Shown in pieces: positions 34,109-46,420 of a stretch of DNA of 64,000 nucleotides. A program made the translations under genes and the position numbers. The DNA comes from Neoconidiobolus thromboides FSU 785 (taxonomy: Eukaryota; Entomophthoromycota; Entomophthoromycetes; Entomophthorales; Neoconidiobolaceae). The stretch is taken from NCBI GenBank assembly GCA_025603075.1, contig MU626262.1, forward strand, positions 1 to 64,000, read 5' to 3'. Each line of letters begins with the position of its first letter. The stretch's first letter is position 1. The notes under the pieces are model-generated. The model did no database searches, was not told where the DNA came from, and saw only the letters and a program-made list of their open reading frames with translations.

Positions 34109-35122
34109 TCAAGTAAATAAAATGGGCCACAAAGTTAGATGAGTATCAAAGTAAGTGTATGAAAACGTAAATATGATTAGCATCCTCACTATCCAACCAG
34201 ATAAAATGATTATAAAGGGAAATAAATACTTAGTTTCTAAAAATGCTATATACAAAATCAACGATGGTATAAAATTAAATGATTTAAGTACCTTTTAACG
34301 CTTCAACATTAGAAGTAAAAGTTAATAATGCTAATAACCATGAATATTGCAACCCGTGATAATCCCATATTGCCATTGCTACTAACAATAGTTTACCAAA
34401 ATTGGATATTATTAAAGCAAGCGAGACATAATTATACCTTGAAATTATAAATATGAAATTATTAAAAACAAATTATTTTACTTAAATATAGCAAATTTGT
34501 ATCCATAAAAGCATTGTACTAAAAATCGAATAACTATATGGTATAAAAATTGCTCTATTAAAGTAACAACAATAAGTCAAATTATAAACAAAATGCGATA
34601 AAATTACCTATCAAAGAAAATATGGATATGTGGAAGTATTGGATTAATGGTGGCAAATTTAACCATGTACACGAAGTACTTTCGAATATCCTTTCTATCT
34701 GAAACCATTTTATATCTTCAATTATAAATTAATAAACATAAAGTTTAACTGTTAGATAGATTACATATATCAAACAATATGATTAAAACTTCCAACCTTT
34801 TAATTGAAGACTAAAAAATTTAATACAAATCTTAAGACAAAAAATAATATTACTGGTAAACCAACGTCACAATACTCAATCCTATTGAAGATCAAATGTC
34901 GATAAACTTGAGGTTTATGTAAAACCATATCAATTACTAAAATAACTAAATCATGTTCGATATATTTATCAGCAAACCTATGGCATCGAGTCTTTTTTGA
35001 TTTATTAGCTTTTTATTTAAAATAATATCTGGATTTACACATTTAGTCAATACTACATTTCCTTTTCCATATTCTATATATAATCTATTGACCCCATATC
35101 CACACTCAATACATGCTGGCAT
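34109..35122 (-). CDS. ARV1: Arv1, ER sterol/lipid homeostasis protein
   Basis: At least five exons. Exon 1 is MPACIECGYGVNRLYIEYGK and ends VLTKC; splicing to TRCHRFADKYIEHD restores the Arv1 zinc motif (CxxC...CxxC). HKPQVYRHLIFNRI follows, then membrane parts. A well-defined exon (34440-34297) encodes YVSLALIISNFGKLLLVAMA, WDYHGLQYSWLLALLTF and TSNVEALK. A 46-base intron leads to the last exon with FLETKYLFPFIIILSGWIVR, ending at the TGA at 34111-34109. The exon between about 34870 and 34600 is approximate. The family acts in ER/Golgi sterol distribution and GPI-anchor intermediate delivery. Confidence 0.82.
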
Positions 35123-35740
35123 TTTAGATTAATATAAACATTTCATTTCTTTATGACTTAAATTTCTTTTTGAAAGTATACTTTTGCATAGATTTTGCAA
35201 ACTATTATTGGATTAAAATTAAGTTTTTCTTTAAAGCTTGAGCTACCATGCTGAAAGGTTGATGTGAATTTGTATAACAAAATAGAAAAGCAGTAAATTT
35301 GGTGATTATAAAAATCACCATATAAACTTTAGTTTTAATAAATGCAAATTAAAGATCAAAGGAACCTCTATAGTTGACTTCTAGAAAAGCCTAAAAGTGG
35401 GGGATCATTCTCATTACAAACGAGGGTTAACTTAGGTTTGGTTAAAGAGAAATTCATTCCAAAAAAAGATATCTAAAAAAATAGAATTCTCGGCTCCATA
35501 CCAAAAAGCGTTATCCAATTTATATAAAGGATTTTAACATCAATCAAATTTCACATAGTAAATAAAAATACTACATATAGAATATACTTGTTATGAAATT
35601 TTTATTTAGAACTTTTATCCCTAGAAGTTATATTTAACATTTTAAAATTGATAAAAGAGCAAAAGTGGTTTAAAAGCAGTAACTGGTAAGGTTCCATTCA
35701 ATCATATACTAACTCAGATGATTCAATGTGAAAAGTATAT

Positions 35741-35847
35741 ACATGTAGATGTATTTTTTTATTTAGGGATTTTACTGATAATAGCCTTTCCACACAAATA
35801 GTACTTAAAGAATGGAAAAACCAATAAAACCAAAAACACCCCCATAT
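35741..35847 (+). mobile_element. MITE-like element, copy 9
   Basis: Left ACATGTAGATGTATTTTTTT, core AGGGATTTTACTGATAATAG and CACAAATAGTACTTAAAGAA, right ACACCCCCATAT. Confidence 0.7.
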
Positions 35848-35927
35848 GCCAAAATCCTTTTTTTAAAAAACACTTCTATTTTATCACTTGACAACTCTAT
35901 ATTATATATCAGTAATATACTATTAAT

Positions 35928-36160
35928 ATGTTTGATGAGAAGGTTGATAAACTTTTAAATCAAAATGGAATCCAAATTAGGATTTGCTTAGATAGCTATT
36001 ACTGTTACAGTGATAAAGTGGTTACTGATCTAGTTAGAAACAACCTTGAAATTATTTTCATTATACTTGTAATGAGAATCACTATGAACTTTTTAAAGTA
36101 TATGAAACCCAAACCCTGATTTAGAATACAACCCCAATTTAATCATTAATAAAAAGGTGT
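35928..36160 (+). pseudogene. Decayed copy of the Cys-rich repeat protein
   Basis: Plus-strand frame beginning MFDEKVDKLLNQNG contains ICLDSYYCYSD and VVTDLVRNNLEIIF, matching ACIDSYCCFGD and DIVTNNLENFF in the 61151-61774 gene. A frameshift then moves the homology to CNENHYELFKVYE, matching CNESYCKVFKG. Only one repeat unit is present, and there is no tail. Confidence 0.65.
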
Positions 36161-36619
36161 GAAATCTGGTACTCAGGGTTTGGAGTCAAGAACAGCTATT
36201 GCTGGGTTGACTACACTATAAGTCGAAAGGTCTTAGTTTATGTGACTAAGATAGACTTGGATTATCAGGAATAGCACGTAATAGGTTACAAGCTATATAA
36301 GACAAATAGAATAGACAATACTAATGTAAAATCTATGTAAAATACTATTAAGAAAACTTAGTGGCTTTATTAAATGTTCGAGATATCAGGAAATAATTCA
36401 GTTAAAAGCCTCGAACTATTATACTCTGTAAACTCTTTTATACTCTGAAAAGTATAAATATCAAAATGAGAGGATAATATTCTTTTGGATGGAGCTAGAA
36501 ATTCTCATAACAAATCAAAATAAGAACATGGGATTGATTTCCTCTGAGCTCGAGAACACAACAGCTTAGGCGATTGTTATGTTATAATTAACCATGGGAC
36601 TGACAAAGCGATATTTCAC

Positions 36620-36725
36620 AATGGGGATGTATTTTTATGTTTAAGAATTTCACTAACAATTTTTCCGCTTAAATAGTGCTTAAAAGATACAAAAAGTAAT
36701 GAGTCCAAAAAAAACATCCCCATAT
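36620..36725 (+). mobile_element. MITE-like element, copy 10
   Basis: AATGGGGATGTATTTTTATG left, TTTTTCCGCTTAAATAGTG core, AACATCCCCATAT right. Very well preserved. Confidence 0.8.
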
Positions 36726-36798
36726 AATCAACTTTGATAAAAAATCAATTATTTCTTTAATCAAAATTACTTTAAATCTATAATATGTAATTTTAACT

Positions 36799-36904
36799 AT
36801 TGGGGGTATTCTTTTTGGTTTCATTACTTTTTCCATTTCTCAAGCACTATTTGAGCGGAAAACTCGTTAGTAAAATTCTTGAACACAAAAATACACCCTC
36901 ATAT
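36799..36904 (-). mobile_element. MITE-like element, copy 11
   Basis: Opposite orientation to copy 10, 73 bases away. Core TTGAGCGGAAAACTCGTTAG, right end ACACCCTCATAT. Confidence 0.75.
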
Positions 36905-37352
36905 TAAAACTAAGCATAACAAAATTTTTATTGTAATTATTAAATGTAAATATTAAAATATAAAAACAATGTTTTTTGTAACTAAAAAGTAAAAATTTTT
37001 AACTATAGTTATAACTATATTTTTATATATAACGTTTCAATACAATAAATTTTTTCAAACTGTTTTTAGCATTGTTTTTTTTAGTAAAATTATTAAGCTT
37101 CTCATATAAATGTTTTATATAACTCATAGCCTATACACATTATTTTTATATTTTATATTTGTTTTAATTATATAAAATATACAAGTATAGAATACTTATT
37201 AATAAATTATATAAAATAATAAAAATAAAGTATAATAATTATTCAAATAACCAGAATACAAATTATAAAACTAGTTTTTGTAATTTATATTATTTTGTTA
37301 AATTATTAAAAGCTATTAAAACTTTTAAATTAATTTACATAAGTAACATTAT

Positions 37353-37444
37353 TCTATTTAAGAATTTTACTAACAATTTTTCTACCCAAATAGTACACCT
37401 AAAAGATGAAAAAATAAGGAAGCCAAAAAAACATCCCAATATAA
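37353..37444 (+). mobile_element. MITE-like element, copy 12 (left end lost)
   Basis: Begins inside the element at TATTTAAGAATTTTACTAAC and ends ACATCCCAATAT; the terminal ATATGGGGATG is missing. Confidence 0.65.
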
Positions 37445-37825
37445 TGCTTATAAAAGTAATATTTATAACTTTAATAAGGCTAAATTCATAATAAACAATA
37501 TAATAAATAAGGAGTTAGAGCAAAAAATAATAATAAATATATTTCTTATATTTAACAAAAATTATTAATGTAACACTTTAAAGCTTTTTATTAAATTATA
37601 TTCTAATATTATACTTTTCAATGAAGCTATTAAATAATAATATTAAACAAATACTATAAAAAAACATATTTATAGAATAAAGCTCTTATTGATTATAAAA
37701 AACAACATTGATTTGTTAAAAAATCTAATCAGTATTTAATAAAAAAAGACAGTTATAAGTACCAAAATTAAAAATTGGAACCAGTTAATTAAACAGTATT
37801 ATAAGAAATATAACAAAGAGTAGAT

Positions 37826-37900
37826 CATGTATCTTTTAAACACTCTTTAAGCGGAAAAATTGTTAGTAAAATTCTTAAACATAAAAACACACCCCCATAT
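37826..37900 (-). mobile_element. MITE-like element, copy 13 (truncated)
   Basis: Only the right two-thirds remain: TTTAAGCGGAAAAATTGTTA, then GTAAAATTCTTAAACA and ACACCCCCATAT. Lies 113 bases from a tRNA-Ser gene. Confidence 0.7.
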
Positions 37901-38013
37901 ACTAATATTGACTTTATTAAAATTTCATCTCAGTACTCCTGTAGTTAACTATATATTTAAAAGTATGTTAAATATAAAAAAATTATTTTATTATATAGTC
38001 TATAAAAAGTTAA

Positions 38014-38095
38014 CGACAGCTACAGGATTTGAACCTGTGCGGGGAAACCCCATCAGATTTCAAGTCTGACTCCTTAACCACTCGGACAAACTGTC
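38014..38095 (-). tRNA. tRNA-Ser (anticodon UGA), copy 1
   Basis: The 82-nt reverse strand starts GACAGTTTGTCCGAGTGG (acceptor, A box). The anticodon loop is CTTGAAA (anticodon TGA), followed by a serine-type long variable arm (GGGGTTTCCCC) and a T arm with GGTTCAAATCC. The acceptor 3' side AGCTGTC pairs over 7 bp with one G-U, and discriminator G suits serine. No intron. A T run lies just downstream (37998-38008). Identical to copy 2. Confidence 0.95.
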
Positions 38096-38245
38096 AGTCA
38101 GCGTTGCTCTATAAGAAAAGAATTTTATTTAATTCACTAGTTATTTTAAAAATAAACAATTCAATCCCAATCCAATGATTAATATTTTCGATAAAATTAG
38201 TCAATTTGAGTTCTCTTTTTTATTCTAAGAAATCGATACATCAAG

Positions 38246-41200
38246 ATGATGACCTCAGACAATGAAAGAAAATTGATGCGGATTTATGGTATTGGATTTT
38301 GGAAATTAACAGTTTAATAAAAGATGATATTAATATTTTATTATTGTATTTAGATCATCTGGAAAGAGAAGATTATAAATCAGCACTTAATGATATGAAT
38401 TTATTATTAAAAAAAATATCAAATCATTACCTTTTGGTAAGCTATTAGTTAATCTTGACATATTAAGTTAATAAATAAATTTATTAAATAAAATTTCTTA
38501 TAGTCTTTTAAAGCGTATATACTTAGTAAATTAAATAGAAGAGAGGAAGCCATAGAATTAGCTTTGAAAGTTAAGAATAATTATCCAAAGGCTATCAGTA
38601 CCATACAAAATTTAAGTATGGTATTAAAAAGCGCAGGAAAAGGTAAGTTTTTATTGAAGTTTTAATTAAACTTATGTTAGTAATATTTGGTATTTTGAAT
38701 TTTAATTAATTTTTTCTCACTTATATATAGGAAAAGATATTCTGGAATTATATGAAAAAGCATACCCTGGACAAGAAAAAGACTTGGAATTTTGTACACG
38801 TTATTTTGAAGCCTTAGTTAAAGAAAAAGATTTTAAAAGTATGCAGAGTTTAACAATTAAATTACATCGTGACTTTAAAGATCGGAAATATTGGTATTGG
38901 GCCATCATGTGCTTAGTTTTGCAAGCGGAGGATTTAAAGAAAAATAATCCTGAAGCTTTTAAAAAAGATATTAGTTATGTATTAGCGGAAAGATATATCG
39001 GAAAAAGTTATCAAGAAAAAAATATTAAAAATTTTGAGGAATTTTATTTATATTATTTAGTTTTGATGGGTCAAAATAAACAGGATTTAGCTTTAAATTG
39101 GTTAACTAATGAATTATCTGAAACTAAAATGATTAAAGATCAATTAAGGTTTACCCTTTTACCTCATTTAATTAGAATGAAGAAATATGATGAGACAATT
39201 GTGTACTGTAAAAAGTTTATTCTGGATAATAGGTAATTTAATAATATAAGTGAATAATAGTAATGTTTTAAATTTGTTAATTCAATTTTCAATTAGTGAT
39301 GATTGGTTTTATTGGAGTCATTATTTAACTGCAGTGGAGAATAAAGTTAAGGAAGAGTAAGCTTTTACTTTATTAAAAGTAAACTTTAAAATAAAATATT
39401 AATAACTTAAATAGCCAAAACGAAAACTTTATAAAAGAAGAAGAAAACTATATTAACAATATATTAAATCAACATCAAAACTCTAAAAAAGCAAAGAGGG
39501 GCCCTTATTTAGCTAAAATTAAGTTTTGGTCGATTATTAAAGGTAGTATATTATTATTAATTAAAAATCTATTAATATGAATTTGTTTATCTTAGAAAAT
39601 ATTTTTGAAATAATGTTAAATTATATCGATAAATTTGGTACTAAGTCATGTTGTTATGAGGACTTATTACCATATATAGAAGGCACATTGGATGAATATA
39701 AAAATGATTGGAGTAATTATTTAGGCAATAAAATTCAATCAATTTCTATTAATAATAATAAGGTAAATTTAAAGTTTAATTTATATTTTAAGTAAATAAT
39801 ATTAATAATGTATTTTGAACTTATATAGCAAAAGGATATTCAAAATTGTCATTTATTATCGAATTTATTTAAAATTCAAAAACTAATTAATAGTCAACAA
39901 ATTTATATAAATGGAAAACTCGATATTAATGTAGAAAAACATTATGATTTGATTCAACAATTAATAGATTTTTACTCAAAAGCACTATTATTAGGTAATT
40001 ATTATTAAAACTAAATAAATTTATAATAAAAGTAATATATTTATTAATAATTTTATTTAGGTCAAGATTTAAATACGAGTGAAAAACAATATGGAGATGA
40101 TTTCATTTTGTTAGCAAGTCATTATCTATTAGAACTATATCATTATGAAAAAGATAGTTATCATTTATTGAGTATTGCATTATTATTAGAATATGCCATT
40201 GTTAAATCTCAATTTAATTTTCATATTAAAATATTTTTAATTAATATTTATATTTTAATTGGTAAGTTAAAAATTATTTAAATATTAAAATTAAAATAAT
40301 AATTTATATTGTTATTATTTAATTAGGGGTCTATCATCGTGCTTCTAAACTTTATAATACATTGGATATTAAACATGTTCAATTGGATACATTGAGGTAA
40401 TTTACTTGTAACTATAATTATTTCATATTACTAATTGAATTCCAATATTAGTTATTTAATAATGGATAATGGGAATAATTTAGCTCATTTTACAGAAACT
40501 TATTCTCATGGTCACAGTTCTACTAGTATTTATTTTCGTAACAGAGTAGAAGTAAGTTAATTTATTGTTTGTAATAATTTACATATTAAATTAAATTATT
40601 TATCTTATTAAATAGACATCGGAAATGTTAGTTCAAGCATTTAAACATGGTACTTATTCCAAAGTAAGAGAGATAACAGCATTTATATTTATATATTTAT
40701 ATTTATATATTTATATATTTATATATTTATATTATAAATTAAGATTGATATTAATGTAATTATTTTATTATTTTATTAGGTCCAAGAATTTCTTCGATTT
40801 CAAAATCGACTAGAAAACTCGTTACAAAAAAATATTAATGAATTTGAAATTTTAAGATCAGAATATCTATCTTCTTTTTTTAATGAAAAGGATTTAATAG
40901 AATTATTAAATTCATTACCAACAGAATTCTTTGAATGGGAAGAAAGTAATTTATTTTCGTATTTATTTTGTTTATTATATTGACATTAATATTTCTGTGT
41001 GTTTTTAGATGATTTAATTGATAATCGAGATTTTGATGTATTTTTAAATTTTAATTTATCAACTATTCCGAATATATCAACTCATTCTTTATTAAAGTTA
41101 TCAAAGGTTACCAATGTAAGCGATTAAGTTGTTTTTAATATTAATATATTAACTACTTTTTTATTTAGCCTAAATTACTTCAATATCATCAATTTGATTT

Positions 41201-41547
41201 ATATTTATTAAAATTATTGTTAAATCAAAAATTTGATTCAATTAATAAAATTCAAGAAAGAATTCAACAATATGAAATAATGACAAAACAACTAGAAGTA
41301 AGTTATCAATAGTTTGTCAGTAAATTAGTATTTATTTATTTAATTTTAGGAAAACAATCAATTATTGCCCATTGAAATTCACTTAAATTTAGTATCTAAA
41401 TATTTGTTACAATTACTAATTGAAGTCAATAACAATGGTAAATTTTTATTGAAATCCATTTTCTTATATTTATAGTTTACATATTATATTTAGATGAAGA
41501 TCGACAAAATGAAATTATTAGTCAAATTAATCAATCATTTGATGGTA

Positions 41548-41580
<33 letters not shown>

Positions 41581-42207
41581 TATATCATTATTTCAATAGA
41601 TACTTATAATTTTATATTAAGTTCATTAAATGGCTTTGATTATGGTAAAGCATTAATTAATATCGTTCATTATTTTGAGGTAAAACAATATCATATCAAT
41701 AACAATGTTAATAATAACGATTTTAATTAATAGAAATTTGCATTAATTTGGTCATTTTCAAAAATATATAAAATTAAGAATCCATATCAACAAGAAAAAG
41801 AAGTAGTTAATAAGGTAGTTTTAATTTTATTCTATTAAATCTATATCATATTAATTTATTTAATTTTCCATTATTTTAGTTAATTTACAAATTAGATAGT
41901 TCTATTAATAATCGAATCTTAACTTCTATAATGGAACTTACTAATTTAATGGAAGAGAAAGTTGACTTATTAAATACAAATTTACCAATTGATAATGTAT
42001 TAAATTCCGTTAAACAATTTATTACTACTTTAGAAGGTGAATTAAAAGTAAGTTTTATTATTATTATTTATTATATATTAATTTAATATTAATTTATTTC
42101 AATAGTTAGAAATCGGTACTAATTTAATTGAACATTTAATTGTGGAATTAAAATTATCAATTAAACAAATATTACATGCAATTAATTTCATAAAAAGCTT
42201 AAATTAG
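38246..42207 (+). CDS. NAA25: NatB N-terminal acetyltransferase auxiliary subunit (Naa25/Mdm20)
   Basis: Very intron-rich (about 18 exons, many introns 50-70 bases). Exon 1 MMTSDNERKLMRIY splices to DHLEREDYKSALNDMNLLL, the RRLRPIYD-type start of Naa25, followed by SFKAYILSKLNRREEAIELA. The long exon 38784-39236 gives KSMQSLTIKLHRDFKDRKYW, YWAIMCLVLQAEDL and YLYYLVLMGQN, TPR-like helices. RGPYLAKIKFWS and DKFGTKSCCYEDLLPYIEG are further landmarks of the family. The last exon ends HAINFIKSLN. With catalytic Naa20 it acetylates proteins starting Met-Asp/Glu/Asn on the ribosome. Individual splice sites need transcript support. Confidence 0.85.
40681..40737. repeat. (TATATTTA)n tract in a NAA25 intron
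   Basis: Imperfect tandem of TTTATA/TATATTTA units inside the intron before GTCCAAGAATTTC. Confidence 0.75.
41549..41579. repeat. (TTA)n microsatellite in a NAA25 intron
   Basis: About ten TTA triplets beginning 3 bases after the donor GTAG. In frame it would read as poly-Tyr and then stop, but removing it as an intron restores DDTYNFILSSLNGFD. Confidence 0.75.
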
Positions 42208-42340
42208 AACAAAACAAAATAAAAAATAAGAATCAATCATTTTTTATATATTTCATGTCTAGCATTTATTATTTGAATATATAAAAATAAAAACATAAAT
42301 CATTATCAGCATTTAAAAAAATAAGATAAAACAAGTAAGA

Positions 42341-42498
42341 CTAATAATCAGAATCGGAATTAACTTCCAATTCTATTGTAGAATCCATCAAATCTTCAGA
42401 TGATTTGGAAATCATTTTTAAACTATTGTTAATATTAGATTTAATATTTAACAAACAATCATTAGTGGATAAACTACGTTGTCGAAAATTATTAATGC

Positions 42499-42538
<40 letters not shown>

Positions 42539-45227
42539 GTCATTCTGATTATTATTCCCGATACTCCTACTTGATCCTTGTCTTAAATACTGTTGCTTAT
42601 TTAATACTCCATTAAGTGATTCATTTTTTAAATTAGTTTGTAATCTACTTGTATTCCCATTAATAATATTGTTATTACTCCTACTATTATTGATTTTTGA
42701 TAAAGAATCAAATTCTAAATGAATTAATTGTCTTAATTCTTCGGTACTAGTAAATGAAGGTATAGTTGTACAGGAATTAAATTCATCTTCAAATTCACTA
42801 TCTGAAGATAATTCTCTTTCATTATTATTATTACGATTATTATTATTATTATTTAATTGATTTCTAAATACATTAAAAGATTGGGACCTTTCTCTATTAA
42901 TTTTTGTAGGTTTATTATGTGGTTGAGCTGAGAGTATAATACCATTGGTTTCTACTCGAGATATTGTCGTTTTGGTTGGTCGTCTTAAATAAGGTAAACG
43001 TTGTGGTGATTTTATATCATTCATTGTTGAACTTATTTCACAACTTTTCATTGATGATATATTGTTGTTATTGATTACTAAAGATTGATTTATTATACTA
43101 TTTTGTTCATCAAATTTAATGTCTTCTTCATTATCACTTTCATTACTTAAATTATTACTATCACCATTTATTTCTTTTAAATCATTGTCTTCAATTGGAT
43201 CTTTTAATGATATAATTTGACTTGGTTTGTAATCCTCAATATTATTTTGATTATTATTATTATCATTATTATTATTATTATTATTATTAAATTGTAATTG
43301 TTTTAATTTAAATTCTAATTCTTCAATATATAACTGTTGATTAATACATTTTTGTCTATAAGATAAGGGCTGAATACTAGCTATTATTAAATAACTATTA
43401 TTTTCACTATATTTAAAACCTTTAGATATCTAATTTAAATTAAATTAATATGTTATTATTATTAGATTAATATTTAATAACAAATAATAAAATTACCAAT
43501 GAACCCACTCTACAGAATTGTCTAAACCCATTACTATCTCCCACTTTCATATCAAAAGTAAACTCTCTTATTATTGAATCTGATCGATTAGGATGTTTCT
43601 ATATAATTAAATTAAGTTAATTATAAAATATACAATAAAAGATGATTTAATAATTACCAATTCAATACGAATATTATATTTACTTAATTGTATATTTCCA
43701 GATAATAAATGAATCTTTAAACAAACATAACTTGATTTTGTTGTTGTTGATTCTATTATAATATATATATTAGTTATTTAATTTATTATTATCAAATATT
43801 TACCTATTAAACTAGACTCTAATTTCCATTTTAAACCAGAATCAATAATAATATCGGATTCAAATAATGTATCACTATTATTCTCATTAAAACTAAAAAA
43901 ATAAAAATTTTGTTAATTTTATCTTTAATAGACAATCATAATGAACTTACTAACACTCTGGTATATCAAATTCAAACGATTTAAAATTAGGTAAAAAATC
44001 TTTTTCAAATGTCATATCTACATTAATATCATCTCCTGGATTTTGTACAATTACTTGCTCTACCTAAATAATAGTTTATATTAATATTGTTATACTTTAA
44101 AATTATTATACCAATTTACTTTTTTTAATAAATGAATTACTTGTTCATCTGATTGTAATACTTTAACTTTAGATTTATTGTTAACTATCATATCTAAACT
44201 ATCAATAGTTGATAATAGAAAATTGGATTGCTTTATTAAGCTATTTCTTTGAGCTAAAAAAAGAAGAATATTATTAAAATTGATTATAATAATAATATAA
44301 TTCAACTTACAAAATAAAACACGGTGTTTTTCTCTTAATTGTTGTTCTAGATTAGCTTTATATTTATTAATTAAATTAATTAATTCTCTATCAGCCTAAA
44401 AACAAAAGAGAAATTATTAAAGATCTAAAACATAGAAGCAATCATTTTTTACTTACTTCGATTTTGGAACTATTACAATTATGTATTTTTTTATCAATTT
44501 CCTTCACTTTTTTATTAAATTTAACCATTCTCTTTTTTAAAGCTGATAAATAGATTTCAATACTTTCAATTCTTTGCTCATAAATAACTTCAATTTTTTC
44601 GAATTTATGCTCTTTATGCTGATAGAATAAAACCTCATTAATTTTTTCATAGAATTAAAAATCGTTCTAAATCTTACTTTATCCCCAAACATACCACAAT
44701 CCGAGCAGATAGGTATATCACAAGTATGACAGTAATAATTCATAATAGTTTGATGTTCAGTACATGTATCGCTATCTTCCATTCTTGTTGTTAACGCTGT
44801 TTTTAAATGCTATATTAAATAAATAAATCATAATTCTAAATTCTAAATTACCACTTACCTCTTGTAACTCATCAATAAATCTACAAGGAATTAATTGAGA
44901 TTGGTCAATATTAGCTCGACAATGAGGACATTCTTCTTTTTGTTCACGTAACCATTTCTATTATTTTAAAAAATATTTTATTAAAATTGAAAATTGAAAA
45001 TAAATAAAATTCTTTTTCACCTTAATACAAGCTTCACAACAAACTTTGGAACATTTGGGGCATAAATTAGGAGATTTTAAGTTACTTAAACATATATAAC
45101 ATTTAAATACTTCTTCAAACCAATTTGAGTGAATATTGAAATTGTTGATTGTTGATAAACTATCCATTCCTTCACGATCTCTTTTATCTTCTCCATCAAT
45201 TATCCGTTTACTTTTACTAAAGCCCAT
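42341..45227 (-). CDS. TRIM37-like RING / B-box / coiled-coil / MATH protein
   Basis: About nine exons. Exon 1 ends with the first half of a RING finger (VFKCYICLSNLKSPNLCPKC then CCEACIK); exon 2 completes it (KWLREQKEECPHCRA). Exon 3 has a B-box (CTEHQTIMNYYCHTCDIPIC, then CGMFGDKHKEHKFEK after splicing) and EVIYEQRIESIEIYLSALKK begins a coiled coil. A MATH/TRAF domain follows: LKWKLESSLI, YVCLKIHLLSGN, IIREFTFDMKVGDSNGF and QFCRVGSLISKGF. The C-terminal ~350 residues are Asn/Asp/Ser-rich and disordered. Order and spacing match animal TRIM37, an E3 ubiquitin ligase involved in peroxisome and centriole control. Function in this organism is inferred. Confidence 0.85.
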
Positions 45228-46338
45228 ACCGATATTAAAATTGGTATTAAATTATTAAAATAAGATTAATACAAAGTTAAAAAGTAACAACATAAGTCAA
45301 AATGGAAAGCTTTTTTAGTTTTATTATGGTGTTATAATTCAAATTCAGTTATAAAATTCTTTTAAAAATAGTAGTTAACGCTTTAGATCGACACACTTTA
45401 TGCAAATTCAATTGGCTAGATTCCAAATTGATTGTATAATAGTTAAATTTAAGGTTATGATTTTTAAACGTGGTAAGTTACTAATCTAATTCAATAAAAT
45501 CTAAGCAATATTTAAAATAGTTTAATTTGTTTTATTTAAAAATAAATGTTATCTTATAATTACGTGAATTGTTGCTTTTTGATAACATTTTCATTATAAT
45601 AATGACAAATTAAAATATTATAAATACTGATCAGAATTAATAGAATAAAATATCAATTTGGAATGTTCTTAAGTGACTGCTCTATTTTTATATCAGTTTT
45701 TTATTCTTTGGTAAAAAGTTATTTTTAAATTATGATAATTGAATTCTAGCACTAGTGTTCTTGTTTGTGCTATTATTACTCAAAATGCACTATTATTTGG
45801 TTATAAATAAATACTACTAAACATTTATTTGTTTATTTATTTGAAATCCATTTATAATGTTAATGAGAATAAATATAAACAAATATAGTTTATAAAATTA
45901 GTTCCTAATTATTAAATGGTATGATAAACTCGATTTTGACTAAGAGAATCCGAATAATGAAGTTTTTTTAATTATAGCACTAATATTTTTATCGAATGTT
46001 AAACTTGGAGTTATTTATAAATATTTAAAATAGTTTAATTATTAACTACCTTACAAATATCTACTTCAACCTAATAAGAACAAAACGAAATAGGATATGA
46101 ACTTGATTGTACTCTTTAAATGCTATGATAGACACAATTGTTAATAATAAAAGTAGTAAAACCCACTATAATAACTACAATCAAATGGAATATGAATTTA
46201 TAAAAACCTAACCTTTACAGAAGAAATAACACTAAAAATAGTAAATGGATGTCCATTTAAGTTTGGTGTTATTGGAGTATTTTAAATAGGTGGTTCCCAA
46301 TTGCAAAAAATTGGCTACAGTCTAAATCTAGATTGAAA
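45228..46338. other. Intergenic between TRIM37-like gene and tRNA-Ser
   Basis: AT-rich, no supported frame or repeat. Confidence 0.5.
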
Positions 46339-46420
46339 CGACAGCTACAGGATTTGAACCTGTGCGGGGAAACCCCATCAGATTTCAAGTCTGACTCCTT
46401 AACCACTCGGACAAACTGTC
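46339..46420 (-). tRNA. tRNA-Ser (anticodon UGA), copy 2
   Basis: 82 nt, identical in every base to copy 1, including the discriminator G. Downstream on the reverse strand a T6 run lies near 46301-46306, a plausible Pol III terminator. Flanks differ from copy 1. Confidence 0.95.

Larger units (their letters stand above)
35123..38013. other. 2.9-kb element-rich region without a live gene
   Basis: Contains five MITE-like elements or fragments and one decayed copy of the Cys-rich surface-protein gene. The rest is AT-rich, with no supported frame. Confidence 0.55.

Noticed and set aside
39577-39795. Separate small gene at 39577-39795
   Set aside because: It is one exon of NAA25 plus read-through into introns on both sides; DKFGTKSCCYEDL is a family landmark.
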